DNA from: Vishniacozyma victoriae
Taxonomy: Eukaryota; Basidiomycota; Tremellomycetes; Tremellales; Bulleribasidiaceae
Length of the DNA: 64,000 nucleotides
Assembly: GCA_017654735.1 (NCBI GenBank)
Contig: JADPYG010000088.1
Location: forward strand, 1,302,001-1,366,000
Direction: 5' to 3'
The notes beneath the pieces are model-generated. The model saw only the letters and a program-made list of their open reading frames with translations, was not told the origin of the DNA and made no database searches. Below are positions 25,364-35,003 of this stretch, piece after piece (within the stretch, counting starts at the first letter, position 1; each line of letters starts with the position of its first letter). The translations under genes and the position numbers were made by a program.

Positions 25364-26401
25364 ATGGCAATGTTTGATAGACCACCAACAACCTTGGAGG
25401 AACCAACATCAGCTCCATTACAACAGTATGTTAGCTGTCACCCGCGTCTGAATGATCGCTTGAGCTGACAACACAGCCGATTCGACCCATATGATGATAA
25501 TGGAGGAACTATCTTAGCTATTGCTGGAAAGGATTTCACAGTTATTGCGGGAGACACGAGGCAGGCTCAGGGATATAGTATCCAAACGAGATATGCTAGG
25601 AAGGTGTTCCAGTTGTACGTCAGCTGATTGACATTCAGCCACGAGCTGACGTTAAGGACGGACAAAGCTGTCTTGGCCACGAATGGATTTGCGGCGGATG
25701 GAAATAACTTCGTCAAGCGTGTGCGACAGCGTCTAGAGGTATGTGCTACGAGGTACCGCTCCTTCCAAAGCTCATCTGTAGTGGTACGAGCACGCACATA
25801 ATAAGCCTATGGGATTGAAGGCTATCGCAAGGATGATCCAGACTATGCTTTACGCAAAGCGATTCTTCCCTTACTACGTTTACAATATCCTAGGTGGTAT
25901 TGAGGAGGATGGTGAGCTATCGCGAGCACATCGGATTCGAAAGCTGACGTGCAGGAACTGGAGCCGTGTACTCGTATGATCCCGTTGGAAGTTACGAGCG
26001 AGAAGCATGTAGAGCTGCCGGTGCCGCCCAATCCCTCCTCCAACCTTTCCTCGACAACCAGGTAGGTACTTCGGCCCTGAGTTGAGCCATGACCTGACAG
26101 ACAGATCTACTTCCGAAACCAGACCACCGCTCCTGGTGCCGAGAAGCCAATCCCAGGAAACCTACCCCTCGCAACTGTCCTTTCCATCGCTACAGACGCA
26201 TTCACATCCGCAACAGAACGAGAAATCCGAGTCGGAGATGAACTTGAAATGTTCATCGTCATGAACGCTGAAAGGACGACGGACGATTTATTGGGAGAAG
26301 GCAAATTACCTACTGGTATGACCGTTGATGAATTGACGCCGTTGGGTGAAGGTGGTGGAGAGAGGACCTTCCTCGTCAAGAGGGCTTTGAAGAGGGATTA
26401 A
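25364..26401 (+). CDS. PRE7: 20S proteasome subunit beta6 (PSMB1)
   Basis: Non-catalytic beta subunit of the 20S core. About 260 residues, six or more exons. The match to the beta6 family is strong: [20 protein letters not shown] at the start, [34 protein letters not shown], then [34 protein letters not shown] and [11 protein letters not shown]. The residue at the position of the catalytic Thr is not followed by the active-site pattern of beta1, beta2 or beta5, as expected for beta6. A segment near the C-terminus ([20 protein letters not shown]) is longer than in animals. Start at 25364; divergent from PRM1. Confidence 0.95.
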
Positions 26402-26507
26402 ACGATTTTATTGTAACGTGTGTAGTATCATGCATTCATGACTGTACTGCTGCTAGACTCATTGGACTGCTTGTCTCTTGACGAGACTGATGTCTGAGCA
26501 CTCAGGT

Positions 26508-27241
26508 CTATTGGATGTACTGCGGTAGGGCAGTGATGGCATCGACCTATTGTCAGCGAATATCTGCGAGAGAGCACATACAATAAGCTGATGATCCTCG
26601 AGTTGCGCTAGACCAGAAACGATGATAGCTCCAATAGGTCCAGCCTCAACTCCCTTGATCCAAATTGGGAATCCTACATCTTAGCCTCCCCTCAAAGCGA
26701 AAGGATAAGCAGGACGCACCACCACCATGACAAGCATACTCTGGGAAATTTAGACCTTGATCTTCTGGTTTCCCACCTTTCTCGGCGATTCTGATATCAG
26801 CATCTCCCTCACTCGGTTGGGGGGAACATACTCTCGTCCAACACGTAGACTTGACTTTGAGAATCTTTTTACTGTGTTAAATTTCCCTTGGACCCAGTAT
26901 CTATCTTCAGCAACCTATTCCCCCAAACAGTTGGAGAGGGGGACACACAAGTTGGCAGGAGCAGTAACAGGTCCATCCCCCACAACACATTCCAACAACC
27001 TCAATCCATTAAACAACTCCACCCTAATAACCAGACCGAGACCTTTACTCTGTCCATCAGGGTATCGTTCAGAAAACAACGATCGAATTTTAGATCCAAG
27101 ATCCCATGCTACTTGGGCATTAAATTGGTTGAACCGGATTGAAGATTCTTGAGTGGAGATGGTCTCGATCATGGATTTGAAAGATGTTTTGGGATCTTTC
27201 ATGGGTGTCGAGAGATCTACTGAGGGGATTTGGGAGGACAT
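26508..27241 (-). CDS. UPF0303 family protein (heme-degrading/HbpS-like fold, DUF336)
   Basis: Small cytosolic protein of unknown role. Start at 27241 (MSSQIPSVDLSTPMKD). Exon 1 ends at VTAPANL; the next exon continues YWVQGKFNTVKRFSKSSLRVGRE, a block typical of UPF0303; then IRIAEKGGKPEDQG and FPEYACHGGG, followed by FPIWIKGVEAGPIGAIIVSGLAQLEDHQL and finally VDAITALPQYIQ. The residues CHGGGFPI and SGLxxxEDH are the strongest family markers. The introns follow the local pattern. Upstream lies about 1 kb without a clear gene except the doubtful frame at 27859. Confidence 0.85.
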
Positions 27242-28294
27242 CTTGTGTTGGGAAGTGTGTAATTCAGTGGTATAGTGCAGAGGAAGATGTAGAAAGTGAG
27301 CAGGTGGTTTGATGACGGCAGTGAACGGTCTTTGGTGGTGCCTGACCGAATCTTCGGAAGTAGGTGAATCACGTACGAGCGAGTTGTGCAACCAAGTCAA
27401 ATGCTCATGCACGGCTCCTCAACACCTCCACGACATATGAATCCAACTTCATGGTTCATGTGTTGATTTAAGGCTTCGATTCAGGGGATTAAGGCAGTGG
27501 TATCTCCGAAGATGGCTCAAACGTTCAGAGAAGAGTTCATCTTACCTGTTGACAGAGGACAGAGTTGACAGCTCGCTCACGCCTCTGTCCGTCTGATGGC
27601 CGTGCATATCATGTAAATAAAAGGTGAATGGAATCATTTTGGAAACGTATGAATGTACATTTGTTGTTAGTTGAGTAAGTTGTCGCCCCGACGTCGATGT
27701 TGATGTTGACCAGGGGCGATATGGTTGTCGATGAGGAGGATGATACAGAGGGATCTAGTACCAGTCTAGCATATGACCACCTATAAGTGTATATAGCCCA
27801 CTCCCAGTTCTATACCACGTACTAACCCAGCTAATATAGCAAAGTCGTCTAATGTACACTAATCACTCGCAGATCCCCACTTCCCCCTCCATAGATTTGT
27901 AGTGCCCGCATGCATTTTTTGGCTGCCGGTAGTTCGATCCGGAATCACTGGTTGAGTGATGAGGCTGGCAAAAAGGGCCGAGGTAGGGTAAGAGGTTGAG
28001 TAGGCGTTGAGCAACGGGGACCAGAGTTCATTTTTCCAAGTGTCGGCTTTGATACTCATCAATCGCTGTGTTCCCGCAATGACAATCGACTCGTGCCTTG
28101 CAATCTTTCTGCTCTGCTGTGGGTCGAGCTGCTTGAAGATATGCATACAGAATTGATAGAGGTGGAATAGTGGTCGTAGTTGATCTTGAACAGTTGGTGA
28201 TCTACCTCCACTTAGATTTGATTCCGTTAACCACCCGCCAGAATTTTGCAATCATGTTCAGCAACCACCACCACCAACAATACACTCACCCAAA
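27242..28294. other. intergenic region with one unconfirmed open frame
   Basis: Promoter side of both the UPF0303 gene and RPF2. Apart from the open frame at 27859-28251 I see nothing coding and no repeat of note. Confidence 0.45.
27859..28251 (-). CDS. unconfirmed hypothetical protein, 130 residues
   Basis: An open frame without introns. The composition is balanced and protein-like (QLRPLFHLYQFCMHIFKQL, then SIKADTWKNELWSPLLNAYS), with no signal peptide, membrane span or known motif. Its start codon is only about 44 bp from the RPF2 start on the other strand, which is tight for two promoters. It could be a lineage-specific gene, a fragment of an older gene, or chance. I do not recognise it. 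Confidence 0.3.
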   Translation of the reverse strand: MQNSGGWLTESNLSGGRSPTVQDQLRPLFHLYQFCMHIFKQLDPQQSRKIARHESIVIAGTQRLMSIKADTWKNELWSPLLNAYSTSYPTSALFASLITQPVIPDRTTGSQKMHAGTTNLWRGKWGSASD

Positions 28295-29403
28295 ATGTCG
28301 ATGCTAAGAACGATGTACGTCCCGGCCACACCCTCAGGGAACGAGGAGATGTAAGTGCTGACAGTCAGAAAACCAAAGAACGCCCGAGTCAAGCGTGCCC
28401 TCGAAAAGCGTGAACCTCAGGTTATCGAGAATGAAAAGACTGCAATCTTTGTTAGGGGTCAAAATACCTCTGAAAAAGTTAGGATCGCAATGAAGGATCT
28501 AGTAAGTTTTCTTGACCTGCTGATATATAGTGAAAGTTGGCTGATGAGTAGTACGCATTGAAACGACCTGAAGCAATCAATTTCTCACGTAAAAATGCTA
28601 TTCATCCATTTGAAGATGCCTCTTCATTGGAATTTTTCGCTGGAAAGAACGATGCTTCATTATTCGTTACTGGATTACATTCTAAAAAGAGACCTGATGA
28701 TCTTGTTTTCACTAGGATCTTTGATGGGAGAGTATTGGATATGATTGAATTGGGGATTGATGAGATCAAGGATATGGCTTCTTTCAAGGTATGTCCCTCG
28801 TTGAAGCGAAGCATGATATCTACTGATGACCAGTCGGACAAAGCATCTCTAGGCGCACGGCCTATGATGGTCTTCCACTCTGATCTATTCGACACACACC
28901 CAACATACCAACTCCTGAAATCCCAACTCCTAGATTTCTACAATGGTCACCCCCTCCCCGAAATCCCATTAACAGCTCTCGAACACGTCATCTCTATCAC
29001 AGCCGGTCCAATCTCCCCAGACGCAGAAGCTCCCCTACCCAAAGTTCATTTCAGAGTATACACAATCTCCCTACTCGCTTCCGGATCAAAAGTCCCACGT
29101 ATATCCCTATCTGAAATGGGCCCTTCTATCGACTTTACAATTAGGCGAGTCCAAACGGCTGACGAGGATATGATGAAGATGGCATTGAAGAAACCAAAGA
29201 TTGCGAAGAAGGATGTCGAGAGTGGATTGGGGAAAAAGAGGAAGAATATCGAAACGGATGGAATGGGAGACAAGGTTGGAAGAATTCATTTGGGCAAGCA
29301 GGATCTCAACAAATTGCAGTCGAGAAAGGTCAAGGCGTTGGGAAGGAGCTTTGGAGAGAACAAGACCAAGGAGAAGAAGACTACAGAGACCACCGAGGAT
29401 TAG
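28295..29403 (+). CDS. RPF2: ribosome production factor RPF2 (Brix domain)
   Basis: Nucleolar protein that, with Rrs1, brings the 5S RNP into the pre-60S particle. Exon 1 (28295-28314) encodes only MSMLRT; the next begins after an acceptor at 28368 and gives IKPKNARVKRALEKREP. Brix features: ENEKTAIFVRGQNTSEKV, then YALKRPEAINFSRKN and HPFEDASSLEFFAGKNDASLF, which is diagnostic of RPF2; VFTRIFDGRVLDMIELGI and KPMMVF-like ARPMMVFHSDLFD follow. The C-terminal tail is lysine-rich. About 325 residues, four exons. Confidence 0.94.
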
Positions 29404-29698
29404 GTCTGATAAGTTGGTTGGTAGGAGGGGAATTGGGTTTTATTCTACTTCGTATTCTCATGTGTGTATATATGTATTTTCATTCACTCGGTTTCCTCTG
29501 AAGCTTCCATTTAACACGTTACTCCGCTTCCACACCACGCACTGTAGCAAGGTACACTGGTATATATGTCATCTCTCGAGTAATCGAAAAGGTCTCGCTC
29601 CATACTGGATCAAATAAAAGGAAATGTTCAAATCAAGCCTGCCTGCTTCTTATCCTACACCATCTTGCTCGAGCTCCTGCCGAGCTCCTGCCCAGCTC
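29404..29698. other. convergent 3' regions of RPF2 and ATG8
   Basis: No gene seen. At its right end lies the GAGCTCCTG repeat that runs into the ATG8 stop codon. Confidence 0.5.
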
Positions 29699-29702
29699 CT
29701 AC
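29670..29702 (-). repeat. three 11-bp units across the ATG8 stop codon
   Basis: The unit CGAGCTCCTGC occurs twice perfectly (29670-29680, 29681-29691) and a third time with changes (29692-29702). The third unit contains the stop codon of ATG8 on the minus strand; the others lie in the 3' untranslated region. Confidence 0.75.
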
Positions 29703-30459
29703 TCTGCAATCTCGAGTCCTCCGAACGTGTTCTCCGAGGCGTACAGAACGTATAGGAAGCCTGCGTGTCAGCTTGTTATCAGTTTTACGAGTCGAGTGAG
29801 CCGTACCATCCTCGTCCCTGTGATGTCAGCAGGTCGTCCAAGACACCCGAACGCAATAGCTCACTTGTGTTCGTCGTAGATTGAGCTCATGAGTGCAGCG
29901 GTGGGGGGAAGGATATCATCCACGAAAATAAAGATAGCCTTCTCGGGTGCGAGCTTGATACGTTTTCTGCCCATCAGCTCTTTTCCACCCTGTGACTCGA
30001 GAAGCTTACCTGATGACATAGACGAATTGTCCAACAGTCAAATCCTACTCGTCAGCCATGGATCGCAGTCATAGCTCAAGTGACATACAGCTGGAACGAG
30101 GTATTTCTTCTTATCGATAGTTGGGATATCACTCTTCTCGGCCTTCTCACAGATGACCTATTTGTTAGCTACACCACGAGTATCGGAGGGACGGAGCTTA
30201 CGGGGATCCTGTCGGGGTATTTCTGACGGATTCGCTCGGCTTCTGCCTTACGCTTGTCTGTTGATTGAAGGGCGGGGTGGAGGTAGATAAGGGTAATATT
30301 ATCCATACGGAGGGCAGATCGAGAAATGAGACGATGAGAGGAGAGCCGACATTGACGTGTAGTAGATGCGATGAAATGAAGAACTTGATCAGCTAAGCCC
30401 AACTGAAGAGTCGGGGACATACCAAAGGGATGCTCATCCTTGAACTTGGACCTTGTCAT
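29699..30459 (-). CDS. ATG8: autophagy ubiquitin-like protein ATG8
   Basis: Ubiquitin-like modifier that is joined to phosphatidylethanolamine on autophagosome membranes. Small exons separated by about seven introns give: [100 protein letters not shown] and [13 protein letters not shown]. The scissile Gly is present and is followed by the tail GLEIAE, so Atg4 cleavage is needed before lipidation; yeast Atg8 has a single Arg there. Position 2 is Thr rather than the usual Val/Lys. The body is near-identical to other fungal ATG8. Start at 30459, stop at 29699-29701. Confidence 0.96.
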
Positions 30460-30939
30460 TGTGGATGATGTAGATTGTATGAGGCCGCTGTACTATCAGT
30501 CAGCTCATTCCCTGCTAATACAAGGTGATAAGAGCGGACTCACGTCTAGTAGTAGACTCTGAGGTGTAATGACGCGTCGAACGATAGGATAGCGTAATGA
30601 TAGGTGGGTGGCAACGCGTTCAAGTCGTTTAGAGTCGAGGGTAGTAGTAGAAGAAATAAGGTCAGTAATAGTCCAAGCTTGGAGGTAGGCGGTGTAGACT
30701 TACTAGGGGTTACTCTTATGTGGATGATGTATAGTAAGATGAAACGGATCAACAACGCAGCAAGGGGGGTTAGGGAGGGGGAGGGGGGGAGAGTGGGAGC
30801 GTGGCAGATAACCGGGTTGGTATTTGATTCCGCTAAGATAATCTAGAAGGAGTGGGGAAATGTGGGGTCATGTATTACGTAAATACTCTCGCGGTTAATT
30901 GGATTTTCTGGACTGTATATCCACCACATATTGACAGCT
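30460..30939. other. shared promoter region of ATG8 and the FAF1-like gene
   Basis: No supported gene. It holds the G-rich tract at 30764-30789. The small open frames on either strand are not protein-like. Confidence 0.5.
30764..30789 (+). other. putative G-quadruplex motif
   Basis: Four G runs of 6, 3, 5 and 7 bases separated by loops TTA, A and A. Loops this short predict a very stable parallel quadruplex. It lies about 150 bp before the FAF1-like start and about 305 bp before the ATG8 start. Confidence 0.7.
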
Positions 30940-32277
30940 ATGGCTATCATGAAGAGTAAACCTAGGTGAGTGACTCGTGTCCTTACGGGATCATAAGCTG
31001 ATTCATCAGTGCTCTAAAGTCAAAGGGTAAAGCTCCGATGCCCAAAGTCACCAACAGAAATCCACCCAGTGATTCCGCATCCTCGTCCGGCTCTGAGGAA
31101 AGTGAAGATGACGATAAATCAGCAATGCTAGCAGCCCTCCAAGCCCACAGTAGAGCAATGTTCGGATTAAATGGACCAGATGAGGCTGAAAGTAGCTCCC
31201 AGGCTCAACGACGATTATCTCCTCAGTCAGGGGACGCGGACGAGGATGAAGAGGATGAATTCCAATCGGATGATGGATGGGGAGCTGAGGATGGTTTCGT
31301 GTCTGATAGCGAAGATGGATTAGAGTCTGAATCAGAGTCTCTTACTCAGCTGGAGATGAGCAAGAAGGTAGAACCACCACGCAAGGTCGTCGAGGTTGTT
31401 GACTCGTCGATTGGGAGGGGCGGGACGTCGGACGTGTTGTCCAAGGCTGAGAAGCGGGCTTTCTTGGTATATTCATCTTTCATCCTTTACAATGTATGAG
31501 TTCGAGGCTGATGGGATTATAGACTGGTAACTCGGCAAAGATGATGGGTATCAAGCGAGAAGCAGAGTACATCCCTGCCAGAGAGCAGAAACGTCTACGT
31601 ACCGAAGCAGGAGGCGAAGATGATGATGATCAGTATGTCCACTAGCATCGATTTGATCAGTACTGATTCCCAGCAACAAGCTTCAGCTAGACAAGACACT
31701 ACATGACATGCTCCTCAACAACCTTCTCCCCTCAGCAGAAGCCGACGCAGCCCAGCGACCGGTAGATAAACGGAACGCCCTCCAAGGTAGAATTATGGAA
31801 CTAGCTTCCTATGTAATCCCAGGTGAAGGATCAAAATCAGCACACGAATCAAATTCCCGCCTTTCCTCCCATCCAGCAAAGATCCGAACGGGGATCATCC
31901 ACGCTCAAGCGAAACGAGAAGCGGCAGCTAGGGAAGAAGCTAGAGCAGCTGGAAATAAGGGATTAGGCGAAAATAAAAAGAGGAGTGAGGGTAGGGGTGA
32001 TCGAGCTGTCATGGGGGCTGAGGTTGGAAAGAAGAAGGGAATGGATGGAAGAACTAAAGGTGATGCTGCTAGGGATCGGGGATTGACTATGGGTGTTGGG
32101 AGGTTTAGTAACGGTGCTTTGAGATTGAGTGAGGCTGAGGTCGCACGGGGTAGTGAGCCAAGGGATGGAGGTAGAGGTAGAGGTGGAAAGGGTGGACGAG
32201 GTGGACGTGGTGGTCGAGGCGGTGGTCGCGGTGGGGGCGGAAGGGGAGGGAGAGGGGGAAGTAGAGGTAAACGATAA
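30940..32277 (+). CDS. FAF1/C1orf131-like nucleolar protein (probable 40S biogenesis factor)
   Basis: Exon 1 (30940-30965) encodes MAIMKSKP; the next starts at 31010 and reads ALKSKGKAPMPK. The N-terminal half is very acidic and Ser-rich; the middle is helical and charged (AEKRAFLTGNSAKMMGIKREAEY); the end is an Arg-Gly-Gly repeat tail of about 35 residues closing with SRGKR. The only family hint is GVGRFSNGALRLSEAEVAR, which resembles the VGKFKNGTLILSPVDIKK-type segment at the end of human C1orf131 and yeast Faf1, needed for 18S rRNA production. RGG tails are typical of nucleolar RNA-binding proteins. The family call is moderate; nucleolar location is an inference. Confidence 0.65.
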
Positions 32278-32353
32278 TTGGCTTTGCCTTGCTTCCCTTG
32301 TACAACACTGCAGCCCTATATTTATGCACATACACATCTACCACGAGAACCAC

Positions 32354-34009
32354 CTATTGAGACTTCTTACTACCCCGACTCTTCTCAACGACCTCGGACT
32401 CAATAAAGACCTTCCCACTCTTCCTCAATCGCTCAATGAGAACCTGACCCATACCAGTGGCAGGCGTCAATACACCTCCAATACCAGCTAACGCAGGTAG
32501 TGAAGTACCCTCAGGTGGGGGTAGGACCAACGCAAGAGCCGATTCCGCCAACATGACTATCGGTTAGCTGAAGAAAATGTTGGATGAGTGAGGACTTACA
32601 GCACGTGTTGAGGTATCCTGGGTCACCTGTTCCTTTGACCTTTGTGATGACTTGGATGTTTGGGTTTGTGGTCTCAGAGACGTTTTCAATTCTGTACCAT
32701 CCTTTCTCGAGTTTCCTGACTTGTCAGCTTTCGTCATAATTGTTTTTGGCTCAGGTGCGACTTACTCTCTAGTAGCGCCCTCTCCTGGCTGGGGAATAAA
32801 GCTATTCAGTGCCCATCGGAACTGATCATCAGCCGAATACCATGTCTTCAGGAGATAGACTTACGAGCCTAGAAGTAAAGAAGAACGCAAAGAATGCGAA
32901 ACAAGAAAAACTGAACGCCCAAGCCGCTATCTTATTAGGCATAACGATAGCTTCTTCATATTTGAATCCATCACCGTGGACAGGTTCAAATCCTGAACTC
33001 TGCCCTTGTGTGGAGCTTCGACCTTTACCCTTGTTCCGTAATGGGTATCGTTCATCATCCGAGTGTTTGTAGAGAGACGAATCGATTGTTGAGAGGTACC
33101 ATGATCGACGAACGATCAAGCGGTTGTAAGGGTACATGAAGAAGAATCCTCCATATCGGGTCGTTCCGTCTATGATCATGCTATAGACGGTCTTGGGTCG
33201 AGGAGATGGTTGAGCTGCTCGTCAGCTACATCCAAAGACACACGATCTACGCACGATAAGCGGAAACCATTGCCCATTCATCAGTCCTTCGTTCTGACCG
33301 CGGGATCTCGCGCAGGGTGTGCATGGTAGCGATTGTCCCACCGGAGATGGTCCCTGCCATTTCGAAGAACGATTGCGATTTGGTGATGGTAAGGTCGGGG
33401 TGGGATTGCTGGAGAGTTCGCAGTGCTGAATATACCGTCAAGTCGCTGAATATCAGTGATCATTGCCCAAGACAGTGAGTGGACGTACGAGGGGACAGAG
33501 TCGAAGCCGCAACTTGGCACTATACATGCTCCAGTCGTTGAACCGAGGTAGTCGTATCCCGGTATAATTGTCTGGCCGACCCAGTGTCCTTCTCCAGTCA
33601 AGTCGACATAGTGTTTACCGGTCTCTGCGCATACTCTTCCCATAAGCTCTTGGTGTCAAGTATGAAGTAATGTCCTCACCGAATGATAGCTTCGGCATTG
33701 TGCTTGGCGTAAGGTCCTTTTCATTAGCTCATCTTCTTAACTCCGGTTGACTTGTGCTAGCTTACCAGCAACGTTGATTATCACATCCGACTTATCGACC
33801 AAAGCCCTCAATCCCTCCTCATCACTCAAGTGCAAAGCGACAATCTCGACTTTCTTGCTCAACTTCGCTTGAATCCTATCCAATTTCTCCAAGTTCCTTC
33901 CCGATAGAATCAACTTGAACTGCCCAGAGTCCGGATGATTGTCGAGGTACTCGATTACTGGACCTGCTGTGAAGGCTGTAGCTCCGTATACTGTTACTGT
34001 CTTGCTCAT
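32354..34009 (-). CDS. saccharopine dehydrogenase-like oxidoreductase (SCCPDH type)
   Basis: NAD(P)-binding Rossmann protein resembling animal SCCPDH and mycobacterial trans-acting enoyl reductase; not the lysine-pathway enzyme. Start at 34009: MSKTVTVYGATAFTAGPVIE with the nucleotide motif GATAFTA, then KLILSGRNLEKLD and SDVIINVAGPYAKHN (across an intron), the typical GKHYVDLTGEGHWV, CGFDSVPSD and SGGTIATMH. A hydrophobic stretch (WAFSFSCFAFFAFFFTS) before the next intron may be read-through or a membrane anchor; SCCPDH proteins do have a C-terminal hydrophobic segment and are found on lipid droplets. The C-terminal exon contains GDPGYLNTCYMLAESALAL. Six or more introns. Confidence 0.85.
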
Positions 34010-35003
34010 TGTCGTAGATATGCTGAACAAAGGATACTCGTAGGAACAATGCTGACTTTGAGAGACGACTGAAAATGATACGTCATTTCCGGTTATTTCA
34101 GGAACATAACCAAGAGATAGACACCTCACTGATACTCATTACCATATACATTATTTAACGGATAGCAGGATCGAATGAGACTATCCTTTCGATCTAATGA
34201 GCTCCTCGATCTACGCTCCTCGATCTACGGGGATGGTAATTGACTCGAAACGTCCCAGGCCCTACTCCTGTCCTGGACAACGTTAAACCGAAACAAGTCA
34301 TGATCCCCGTGACATCCTTTCGACTCCTAGACGGCCACGCACTGACCATCCTTTGACACGTTGAGAGGTAAGAGTGGGTCATGTTCACACAGCATGACAC
34401 AGCCAAGACTGCTGCCGAGACGACGCTTCCGATATGACCAAGAAGCACTGCACAAAAGCGTGGTCGGAAGAAAGTAGAAGGCTAAGAACCCCGACATACC
34501 ACTCAAGTCGACAGATATACTTCTTAAGGTCGAGGTCTGTGCGAACGGAGATGGTAACCTGCAATCACCGCTAAAACATCAAAGGAGGGCACAGATCCCT
34601 AGAATATATTCGGGACGGGGATACGTACGGTTCAAAGGAGGGTATGTTGAGTTTCAATTTATCGGACACGAATAACCTCGCGATTGTCAATTTGATGGGC
34701 ACGGACTTGCTGTGTGACATGTTATCGGGGACTGATTAATCGGTCTAGACTTTGACGTATGAAAGGTATCATGATCGGGCTGTGTGTAGATTTCAACATT
34801 GATTAATTACTCTATCTCTAAAAGGTATAAATTTACTTCTTACCCTCACCCGCCTTGTGACCATCAACTATCTTTTCATCATTCCCACATTTCATCACAA
34901 ACAAAACACGTAATACTCGCCCCCACTCTTACTCGCTCCCAATATACCAAGTACTACGCCCTTCATCGCCCCGATCACTTGCCGACTCTAGTAATCAATC
35001 AAC
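34010..35003. other. long intergenic region, no gene seen
   Basis: Nearly 1 kb between two divergent genes. It holds the direct repeat at 34201-34228 and a TATA-like GGTATAAATT near 34824, followed by a C/T-rich leader before the next gene. Open frames here show no protein-like content. Confidence 0.5.
34201..34228 (+). repeat. direct repeat GCTCCTCGATCTAC, two copies
   Basis: Two perfect adjacent 14-bp copies about 190-220 bp before the start of the oxidoreductase gene. Confidence 0.75.

Noticed and set aside
32950..33010. Hydrophobic Phe-rich segment in the oxidoreductase as proof of a membrane anchor
   Set aside because: It lies next to an exon boundary and part of it may be intron read-through, so I do not claim it as a membrane span.
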